A stretch of DNA of 64,000 nt from Epiperipatus broadwayi (taxonomy: Eukaryota > Onychophora > Udeonychophora > Euonychophora > Peripatidae). A model generated the notes under the pieces. It worked only from the letters and a program-made list of their open reading frames with translations, made no database searches and was not told the DNA's origin. Position numbers and translations under genes: made by a program. This document shows, in pieces, positions 55,148-64,000 of the stretch (position 1 is its first letter; each line of letters starts with the position of its first letter). The stretch covers positions 772,483 through 836,482 of the forward strand of contig JAQFVV010000352.1 of assembly GCA_028023455.1 (NCBI GenBank). Reading direction: 5' to 3'.

Positions 55148-56251
55148 TTAATTTCTAAACTTTCCGGGATCCGGTGGTATATACTGCCTTGTATTTTTGG
55201 ACGGGTTCATGACCCTATCATTTTGGTTTTCTTCTAAGTTCCCATAATCAATGTCAGTTAGTATCCGAATCGTGCCTTGAATATCCTGCATTTGAGTGCC
55301 TATTAATATTTTCCTAATCCAGGATGGCATGTTGTGTCTAATCATCCTTACTATCTGCATTTCTGGATAATTGAATGCAGTTAGGGCTTTAATGCGATTT
55401 ACCTGCCTAACAAAAAACTGAGCATAAGTCTCTTGATGGTTAGCTGGGTATGTTTCATGCATTATGGAATACATCAAACCTTCCTGCCGCTCTGCACTCC
55501 AGTACATTGACATTATTGCCTTCTCATATTCCATAAATGTTTGCGGTTGTATAGATAGAGTATTCCACCAGTCTCTGGCAGATTCTTTTAAATGATGACT
55601 GGAGATCGCCACTTTTTCTTGTTCAGTCATATTCTGGAACTTGAAAAACATCTTTAAACTATCAAGGTGGTGTCTAGGGTTTCCACCCGGTTCCCCTCTA
55701 AAACCTTGTATATGTACGAATTTTGCCACCGGAGACGTTACCGGATTGATTATTATAGGCGTAAGGATTTGGTTACCTTGTTGCGCCTTGATTGGATTGA
55801 TCTGTTGATGAATGTTCATTTTCTTTTTATCCACATCCATCTGTCCATTGTCTTCTCCCTCCTGTCCATTGTCTTCTCCCTCCTGTATTTGATGCTTGAC
55901 CGACGTGTCCCATGCATACATATCCTTCTCTACTTCATTATCGATCAATGATTTAGGTTGTGTATCATCTTGTTTCTGTTGCCATTTTAACTGAGTATCC
56001 TCATCTGGCCATACTTTTGTTCTGGTATGTTGTTGCTGGAGACCCATGTTTTCCTCCAAACGGTTTAGTCGTTGTGATGTCACATTCATGAATTCTTGAA
56101 ACATGTTTATCATCATTTCCCTTTCATGTCTCACTTCTTTGATGAAAGCATCAAAGTTATACTCTTCATTATGAGTACCTGTTGGCCTCCTGGGAATATT
56201 GAGTACTACCTCCTCCTCGCTGTCATAATGTGCGTCCGTCTGTTGGTCCAT
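55148..56251 (-). CDS. gag: retrotransposon Gag (capsid) protein
   Basis: 367 residues starting MDQQTDAH. Residues about 1-170 are charged and low-complexity, with a predicted coiled coil near 35-80 and a 7-residue tandem repeat EGEDNGQ. Residues about 185-345 show the retrotrans_gag capsid pattern: VHIQGFRGEPGGNPRHHLDS, an A..WW core (ESARDWWNTL), FMEYEKAIM, YAQFFVRQVNRIKAL, then IRHNMPSWIRK. In Ty3/Gypsy elements this domain assembles the virus-like particle. The frame ends at KFRN with no zinc knuckle and no protease. The reading frame is fully open, consistent with the young LTRs and possible trans-mobilisation. The start was chosen as the first ATG after a T-rich leader. Confidence 0.85.
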   Translation of the reverse strand: MDQQTDAHYDSEEEVVLNIPRRPTGTHNEEYNFDAFIKEVRHEREMMINMFQEFMNVTSQRLNRLEENMGLQQQHTRTKVWPDEDTQLKWQQKQDDTQPKSLIDNEVEKDMYAWDTSVKHQIQEGEDNGQEGEDNGQMDVDKKKMNIHQQINPIKAQQGNQILTPIIINPVTSPVAKFVHIQGFRGEPGGNPRHHLDSLKMFFKFQNMTEQEKVAISSHHLKESARDWWNTLSIQPQTFMEYEKAIMSMYWSAERQEGLMYSIMHETYPANHQETYAQFFVRQVNRIKALTAFNYPEMQIVRMIRHNMPSWIRKILIGTQMQDIQGTIRILTDIDYGNLEENQNDRVMNPSKNTRQYIPPDPGKFRN

Positions 56252-57108
56252 TTTTTTTTGCTATTTTGCTACAGAAAGTCACAATTTATTTCTAAACGTA
56301 TTTTAATACAATCTATATAAGTATATTGTATTATGTATATCTAGGAGCTATATCCTGTATGTGCAGAAAAAATTTTAGTTCTATTTAAAAAAATAAGTCA
56401 GTATTCTAAATTCTTTATTTATGTTTTCAGAAATTAACTTTGCCTACCTCACGAGGTCCTATTTTAACCCTATGCCTATATGTATCTGTTTATACATGAA
56501 AATATAAAAAATCCTGCCGTATCTGTCTTTAATAACTATACCACATATTATTCTCCTCACTTTACTTTATTTATATTTCATTAAAATATCATTGCTATGT
56601 TAATATAACTGAAATAATCCACTTACAGCTTGACCTGGCTTTCTCTGACACCTGAAACAACTAAAAAATGCATTTACATTAATACAAGTATATATATATA
56701 GAGAAATATGTGAGCAAAATATACATGTCATGTTTAAAATTATTTTGGCTCACTAAGCATACATTGTTATTTTGATCATCTACTATAATTTAGTTTATTT
56801 GATATCCGATATGAGAAATTGCACTTGCCGACAAATTTATTTGAAAAGGGCGCCAGTCGACAAGACAATGGCCATATCAAATATACATATTAATGGATAA
56901 TGATCCAAGCACACATTTATAAGGGTTTATAAAATTTCAATGCAATTAAAATTTTACTTTGCGTTTCCGTTCACTTTAAAAAAAAATTTAATTTGATTCT
57001 GCTGAACGAAAAAAAAAAAATCTCTGCATGAATAAGTAAATGCTATTTTAAATGACACAATATTACTTAAATCTAAGACGTATAACAACTAAGTACGGTA
57101 ATTTGTCT

Positions 57109-57296
57109 GACCTGGGATCGAAACCAGTTACCATTTTGGTCATGACACACAAAAAAAAATTTAAACAGCCTAAAGTACGATTAACAAAATAAAATATATA
57201 CACAAAAAAAAAATTAAAAATAGAAGTAAAATCCCATGATAACTGCCACTCCGAATTATGAACCTGGGATCGAAACCAACTACCATTTTGGTCACA
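57109..57296. repeat. 150-bp-spaced direct repeat with B-box-like sequence
   Basis: CCTGGGATCGAAACCA followed by TACCATTTTGGTCA occurs at about 57111 and 57263. Confidence 0.8.
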
Positions 57297-57687
57297 ACCC
57301 GAAATAGATGAACAATTATCAAGCAATATTACAGAATCACGCATTGAGATCAAAAACTGTTTCAAAAAAACATTTATATAAAAATGGGTTTTACCAAACT
57401 ATAACGAAGTGTATACCATATACACCCATATATATGAATATGTACACACCAAATAAGCATATATATGACTACATATAAATATACAAACAGATATACCTAT
57501 ACAAATATTTCTTTTATTATTATGTACATGGCTTTATTAGAAAAAAAATGTCATATTGCAAACCGCATACTCCTATTATTTCAGGCAAGTAACGCTGGTC
57601 ACAACTATGACACGGAAGCAACAATTGCAGACATAGACCTATTATTTCAGGCTACTCAGCAATTCTGAACTCTAAAGTGTAAGGGGT

Positions 57688-57790
57688 CTTCACCTAAACG
57701 GTTACTCAAGGAATCTTCATAAACGATCACTAAAAAAACAAGGGCTTCACCTAACGGTTACTCAAAAGGTCTTCACCTAACGGTTACTCA
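57688..57790. repeat. short tandem repeats CTTCACCTAACGGTTACTCA
   Basis: Three good copies and one degenerate (CTTCATAAACGATCACTAA). Confidence 0.8.
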
Positions 57791-58939
57791 ATAAATGATT
57801 CAATAGCATAATCCGAAATGGAGAAAAAAAAATCTTAACTAAAGGGTGGCTGGCATATATGTTATCCAAAAATATAAATTAAAACGACATACGCATTTAC
57901 TCTTTATTAAGTTGAAAATTAAGTTTGCTATTTTATTAACAAAACTTATATATATTTGGTAGGACACGTAATTACAAAATATTTAACAGTGAACGAGAAT
58001 TTTGCATGATTATAGCATTCATTTTATATAAAAACGAAATGCAGAGAAAGTGAAAAAAAATGTTTGTTAACACCATACACTGACACGTGTAATTTTGACT
58101 TATCAAAGCTTTCAATCTATGAAAAAAAAATTCTATTAACGAAAAAAAAAAGGTTATCTAAGATATTTACAAAAATTTATCCAAACGGAAATAAAAATCT
58201 ATTATGTAACTGTACTTTTTTTTTTTACTCAACATATTAACACTACCGTTTATACTATATTTCGAGAAAAACATTATTATTCCAAACTTTTTCATATTTG
58301 AGCGATACTAAAAACAATCTAAAGTACGAAAGCTAATTTAAGGGAGGGCGGGTGGGTATATATTTGACACTTCCGCCTTATCGAAGCTATCTACTTTATA
58401 CGACAAAAATATATGGCGCACTGGCCATGACGGAACTACTCATTAGGGAAAAAAAATTACTTTAACTCTGAAATCTTCTTTTCTAATCACACACAAAAAA
58501 AAACAACTGACGGCGTGTTAACTTTTTAAATATAAAATATTCATTTCATATATCAAACTCGGAAAAAAAATGTTTAGCTTATGGCACATTTAACTTCTTA
58601 ATTAATTAAAAAAATGACATTTAGCTCACGTTAGGAAACCAACTTGAAAAAAATTATACATATATTATTTTATATAAATACATTAAACTAAAACTAGCTT
58701 CTCAGGGTACTGTTAAAAAATTTTTTGAAGAAAAGAAAAAAAATGACACTCGTCCACGCTGCCAGCGTCAGAATCGGAAAAAAAATTATACGTCTACCCA
58801 TATTTTCCTTAATTTAAAACAGAAAAAAGAAAAAACACCCTACACACATACGAATGTTATACAGGGCATTGCAGGGTATGGAAAAATTTCGAATAGCCAC
58901 ACGATGGGCGTCCAGAATGCGGAGAAAAAAAAAATCTAC

Positions 58940-61025
58940 TGTGACAGTCAGATGATGTGTGTTGATTTAACCCAGTTCGAATACTAGGCGAAAGTACCTC
59001 AAGGCCAACCATACGCGAAATATAAATCAAGAATACATATGACCTCTGCCCATTCGCCTGTTCTCGAGGCCTGATCACAAACAAACAACACCATCTGAGC
59101 CATGCATAAATTATTTTTCAACCGGCCACAAAGCTTAGCAACAGCGGAAGAGACATGGACGGGAAATCCTAAAGAGCTAAAAGCTAAATGTGTAAAGTAC
59201 ATAAAAAGATGTGTTGGTGTTTGCGTTTTGCGTGCCTGGATCATTGAAAAGTAAAAATAAAGCATTTAATATAACTAAGAAACTCAAGTTTTTGATAATT
59301 AAATAATGTTTAATTAATGGCTTTAAAATATGAATAAGGCTTTAATGGGCCTCCGCTATTCCCCTAAATTACTGCAACAAACTAATTAGACAATAAAAAG
59401 AAAACAAGTTAATAGGTTTGCGGTCAAATTCTTTTCTTCCCAATTTTATTAAAAAAATTCCAACTCGATCTTCTCGATAAAGTACGATAGATAATAAAAA
59501 CCTTTCGCAAAGCATTTCTTAGGGCTTTGCGCTAAAAACCGTGTTTAAAATTGACTTAGAACGTATATAGCTAAATCAAATATACGTGATAAGCAAATGG
59601 CGGACAAAAAGAGGTGTTATCAAAGAGATCAAGTTGGCACACAAAAGAAACTGACTTGGATTTAATTAACAACATAAATAAAATTGGAAAGAGATTTCAA
59701 ATGACAAAAAGTTAACTATTAAATTTAACCGCAACGAAATACTAAATATTTACAATGGTTAGTACGGAAGAATAGCGAAGGTAAAAAGGTTACATATAGC
59801 TAGATGATCCCAAAATATATTTAAGGTTAATTCATAAAAGGTTTACATAGCAAAGACATATATTTCAATACAACAATAAAACAATATGAATCAAAAGTAG
59901 CATACGAGATAGTTAATATAGTAGATACGATACCGTCCTTTTTCCGTGATGTTCCCTACGACGTCCGTGGCTTGATCCGTCCGACGATAGGTGTTTGTCC
60001 GGACAATGAAAATATGAAGTATGGCTTCCATGAAAAGTTCTCCAGACACGGCATAGAGTTCATATGGTTATTGATTGGATGTTAAGGCATTTTTGGATGG
60101 TATTTAGGAACCTCGGCGATAGGCAAAGCTATGATTTGCCTAGCCAAGCATATCCATTTTCCTCAAAATACGGTTGGTTTTAACTGGAGCAGGTTCCAAC
60201 TTCTCCATTGTTTGAAAATGACAGCTGTATAACTTTTTTTGAAGCACAAGCTAAATGTGAAGCAAAATCTGACGGATTTCTCCCAAGAGAAATCTGAATG
60301 CACTTTCCAGAAAACTTGGAAATAAAACAGCAAGAAAAATCTTAATAAATCGCCTTCACAAGCAAAATCAGAATCAAATGACTCCTTCAAAAAGAAAAGT
60401 CTGAATAATATCTCTTTTGTTCTCCCTACTATTTATACTTTCTCTGCCAGCTACCTTCCATTGTTTGTATGATCTGAGATCTTGATAAGCCCCCCCTTGC
60501 TGCTTTGTTTCAAAACAACACGTTCTAAAAATAACTTCAGTTTTTTACTCTAACTTTCTTACTTTAAAGTTGGAATTCTATTAATTAAAAAGCACGAAAG
60601 AAAATGCCATCTTTAATTAGACTTGAACGGCTCACTAATTAAAATATACATTCTTTCAGAAATGTTGGTGGGCTTATCTCAAAATCAAATCATACTAAAT
60701 ATTTTAATAAAATTTGAACAACAATATATTATTATTTTACTATAGAATAAGCATTTTATTTCAGCAGAATTTTGCATTAACTCATATATATACGCTAGAT
60801 GTATATATATGTTTGACTAATAGGTTAAACAATTTTTATCAATAGAATGAAATTTATTTAAAATAAAATATTTAACTGTAATACACATTTAATAAGCATA
60901 ACTATTTTTAACTCTAATGCAAAACCCTGCTGATATTGAACTATAAACTTAATTTAGATCTACAATACTAATTAAGTTTATAGGAAGATGTGAAGCATGG
61001 ATCGGGCTTCAGATCCATTGCTTCA
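58940..61025 (-). mobile_element. right LTR (5' LTR in the gag orientation), 2086 bp
   Basis: Matches 52819-54906. Differences seen: ACGCGAA for ACGCGAG, GACAATAA for GACAAATAA, TGCGCTA for TGCACTA, one extra T near 60239, TACTATAG for TACAATAG, a loss of one TA in the CATATATATA run, and TTAAACAA for TTAAGCAA. Minus-strand TATAAATAG complement at 60429-60437. Followed by ATAT. Confidence 0.85.
60429..60437 (-). promoter_or_regulatory. TATA box in right (5') LTR
   Basis: TATAAATAG on the minus strand. It would drive transcription leftward through the leader and gag. Confidence 0.5.
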
Positions 61026-61029
61026 ATAT

Positions 61030-61760
61030 GAAGGTTGAACTATAGAATACAAATTACAAAAGTATTGACTTATGAAGGCAGTTCTACATTAAAAGGTTAC
61101 CTAAGAAAAAAAAAACAGCATAGTGGCATCATTAGCAATCAGCAGTCAGAAGTAATCATGTTGTATGGTCAGCTAGATGGAACATGGCAGTGGCAGGCAG
61201 ACAGTTCTTCGAGAGAAGAAGAAAAAAGTGCTTCTTTTCTACTCACAATTCATAGCACCGAACTTCTCTTGACTTCTTAAAATGTTACGGTCTTGAAACC
61301 CTTCGAAAGTAACTGACTGAAAAAGAACTCAACTCAACTGACCAAAATCTCAACTCAAAACTCCAACTCTTTTGTTCTATGGGCCTTTTTATCCACCTTA
61401 ATCCTGCCAAGAATGCAATCTCAGTTGCCCACAGCTATCTCTTAATTAAAAAAACATGTTTGACGCTCTTCCGATCTTTAATTAACAAAATAAAACAGAT
61501 AAGGCTGGAAATACCATTTTAGCTATTTTTAGAGATTTGAAAACAACTAAAAAAGAATTTTAATTAAGATTTATAATTTTAATTAATGAAAACAATCTGA
61601 CTATAGATAAAGATAATTTCAGTATTTCAAGCCCTCCCCCATCTTTCTTTGTCATTACATTCCACTAGTTTAATTAAATACACATATATAAAAAGATATT
61701 TACAATTATACAAAGAAAACATCTAATATTCAGCAATAAATAAAATTATTGCTTCGTTCA
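61030..61760. other. unassigned DNA flanking the LTR element
   Basis: An 81-codon plus frame (61035-61280) has no recognised domain. The minus strand has GGATAAAAAGGCCC near 61383-61396, reminiscent of a TATA-type LTR promoter, followed by tandem GTTGAGTT stretches. Possibly an older LTR into which the young element inserted; not provable here. Confidence 0.35.
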
Positions 61761-61786
61761 TATATATATATATATATATATATATG
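61760..61786. repeat. (AT)n microsatellite
   Basis: Short AT tract before GCATCACTCACCC. Confidence 0.9.
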
Positions 61787-61965
61787 CATCACTCACCCTA
61801 CTGTTTTACTTTGCTAAATATTTTATTAATGTTTTTGGATCATTATGCATACAGTGTGTGGGTGAATGGCATATATTTACAGTGAGGTCTGAATTGCAGG
61901 CCCCATAGGAGGTTAGTGTAGATGGTTAAGCATGAAGCTCAATGATGATTAGACATTGACTGCTT

Positions 61966-61968
<3 letters not shown>

Positions 61969-62035
<67 letters not shown>
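61969..62035. repeat. (AT)n microsatellite
   Basis: Followed directly by TGTAACC. Confidence 0.95.
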
Positions 62036-62038
<3 letters not shown>

Positions 62039-62242
62039 AACCACGCTCACAACACAGCTCATATACATTATATGAGTAAATGCCCAGGACGCCAGTTCTA
62101 TTAACGAATAGAACAATATAACAATATATCTAATATAAAATTATTACCGAGACTCTTTACCTATGTCTACATTCATCTCAGCTTAGTGGGAGGTTACAGA
62201 AAAGTTCATAAAATATATAATTATAAATAAATGAAGGAAGAA

Positions 62243-62353
<111 letters not shown>

Positions 62354-63721
62354 TTTTGTTAATTAAATGCATGATAAAGAAAAAGATTATTAAAATATCC
62401 TTTCAACTTAATTTATTCCATCATCCAAGTTCAACATATATCAGCTTGATATAATTATATCACTAAACAATTCTATGACTTGGCATATCATCATCTAAAC
62501 AGCTACCTTAATGCCTATCAAGGAATATACAATAAGATCTCAGGAAATTTTAAAAAAAAAACACAGTTGAATTAAAGAAAATACATTGACCCAGAATCTA
62601 TAATTCTAACTTATAATAAAATGTAGTGAGATAAATTTACTAAATGTTTTACTGTGTTTAGCAATTAGATAATGACAGAAATAAGGTATATTTTAATCTC
62701 ACATCATTATCTAATCAATAGATTAACTAGGCAACCCTTTGTATACGTTTATCAAGTGGCAATGTTTCTTATAATGTCTGGATTGAGGCAACAATATTAT
62801 CAGATACCAGCATATTTAATATCATAGCTATAAAACAATATAGTTATTTTATAATAGATGTATGAAATGTGGAGATGTGGTAATTGGTACATGAATGTAT
62901 ACAAGAGTAACTCAAGACACAGTTTTTTAATAAATAAACAAATCATTTATTTCACTGATAATTTTATTTAACATAATTATTTTATAATAAGACTACTTGT
63001 CTTAATAATTTTAATTCTCAAATAAATCTTTGGACATCAGTTTGGGATTATCCCTATTATATTACATTATTTATTATTCATACCTTTTTGGAAGCAAAAT
63101 TAACAAACAAAACTTGAATATTCTGACTTTAATACCTGCTTTGCTTAAGTGTTTCATCTAAACATAACATTATTGGTACAATAAATATTTTGAGAGGATT
63201 TACTATCAATTATTAAAATAAAGCAAATTTGTACCTTTGGCTATCAATAAAGCAGCTCTCGCTAACTTAATTAAATAACTATTTTAAATACATACACCTT
63301 TTATGCATAGCACTAAAATCATATTCATTCTAATGATTTGATTATTTATAACTTTATGTTAAATGAATATAATATGTTTTAAAGCATTGATTTCCTGTTT
63401 TAATTTCAATAACTCTATACTTTTATATTCGCAATATTGTTTATATTATGGAGTGTGTCACATCTTAAGCAACAATAATAGAAAACAATATTTTCTACAC
63501 ACTATCAAGTTATTGAGGAAATATTAAACAACTACTTCATTTCAGACAATGTCGTAAACCAACCAACAAAATAAGACACTAATATTATATCAAGAATTTA
63601 ATTTAATTATTTATCTGGCCACATACTAAATAACATAGAGATATATTTTCACAATTATACAAACTAAACGTTCCAAGGGAAATTTACATGAGGAGCAAAT
63701 AAAGTCTTTGCTTAACACTTT

Positions 63722-63935
63722 AACAATAACTCATCTAATTCTGAAATATACTATTGGTGTGGGACTTTTCCTCATCACCAGGACTATAAGAAAAACATTA
63801 CTCAACTTCCTAAATATCATTTCATACTTCAACAATAACTCATCTAATTCTGAAATATACTATTGGTGTGGGACTTTTCCTTATCACCAGGACCATAAGA
63901 AAACATCACTCAACTTCAAAACTATTACTTCTTAA
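63722..63935. repeat. 109-bp tandem duplication
   Basis: AACAATAACTCATCTAATTC occurs at 63722 and 63831, and the following about 90 bases are nearly identical (TGGTGTGGGACTTTTCC in both). Confidence 0.95.
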
Positions 63936-64000
63936 TATGCATACATTATAAAATATGCTCTACTCATGGAAAATTATTAAAATATACTACATAGGCAAAA

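Larger units (their letters stand above)
56252..58939 (-). other. long leader of the gag-only LTR element
   Basis: No domain-bearing ORF. Features: minus-strand TGGCGCCC (56848-56855); 57109-57147 and 57261-57296, a direct repeat around CCTGGGATCGAAACCA (on the minus strand a tRNA B-box-like GGTTTCGATCCCAGG); short repeats of CTTCACCTAACGGTTACTCA (57688-57790); and about fifteen A8-A12 runs between 56990 and 58935. Confidence 0.6.
52819..61025 (-). mobile_element. young gag-only LTR retrotransposon, 8.2 kb
   Basis: Two near-identical 2.09-kb LTRs enclose 4033 bp whose only convincing gene is gag on the minus strand. Gag ends only 241 bp before the left LTR, leaving no room for pol, so the element depends on another element's enzymes. 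It resembles the layout of terminal-repeat-with-gag elements described in plants. The minus-strand TATA box in each LTR agrees with the gag orientation. No primer-binding site abuts the right LTR. A TGGCGCCC motif lies at 56855-56848 on the minus strand, about 600 bp before gag, where a Gypsy PBS would normally be; see findings for the alternative model. Confidence 0.75.

Noticed and set aside
55667-55951. Plus-strand 94-codon frame
   Set aside because: Antisense shadow of gag.

Overview
This is an AT-rich animal (invertebrate-type) genomic window with almost no host coding capacity. The animal origin rests on one exon of an SLC6 neurotransmitter/amino-acid transporter, Penelope-like element (PLE) fragments, APE-type LINEs, very long (AT)n and (TAA)n tracts, and intron-like non-coding DNA. 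I cannot name the species. No rRNA, convincing functional tRNA, CRISPR array or operon is present.

The main content is a nest of mobile DNA. (1) 1405-2200, 3603-4330, 22012-27363 and a remnant at 33119-33450 belong to one family of roughly 370-437 bp units. Each unit carries a hammerhead self-cleaving ribozyme (HHR). The core CTGANGA / stem II / GAAA / short stem III / TC / stem I can be drawn by hand, and stems I and II co-vary between subfamilies. The big array has 11 direct units plus one inverted unit. It sits inside the 3' UTR of a LINE and is flanked by a 13-bp direct repeat. This matches what is known of metazoan retrozymes (small circular-RNA retroelements thought to be moved by PLE reverse transcriptases). 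The direct-then-inverted layout and the wrap-around inverted arms are unusual. (2) 10053-33058 is a roughly 4.8-kb AT-bounded repeat (element E, copy A) split by two head-to-tail LINEs with (TAA)n tails (10814-16777 and 16778-27648). LINE 2 in turn hosts the HHR array. Copy A also carries a 1.2-kb TIR transposon. Copy B of E lies at 34129-39032. (3) 52819-61025 is a young LTR element with 2.09-kb LTRs (about 99.7% identical by eye) and only a gag ORF, on the minus strand. (4) PLE fragments with GIY-YIG endonuclease signatures lie at about 33525-34022 and 47100-47890.

The rest is low-complexity or unassigned: T-tract satellite (6280-8370), minisatellites (8990-9790, 48240-48790, 63722-63935), LTR-like fragments with TGGCGCC primer-binding-like motifs, and long stretches in which I see nothing.

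How the parts may work together (inference): PLE or LINE reverse transcriptases supply the copying machinery. The HHR units supply self-cleaving, circularisable RNA. (AT)n and (TAA)n tracts act as landing sites or as by-products of insertion, and they also seed snap-back inverted duplications, one of which touches the SLC6 exon.
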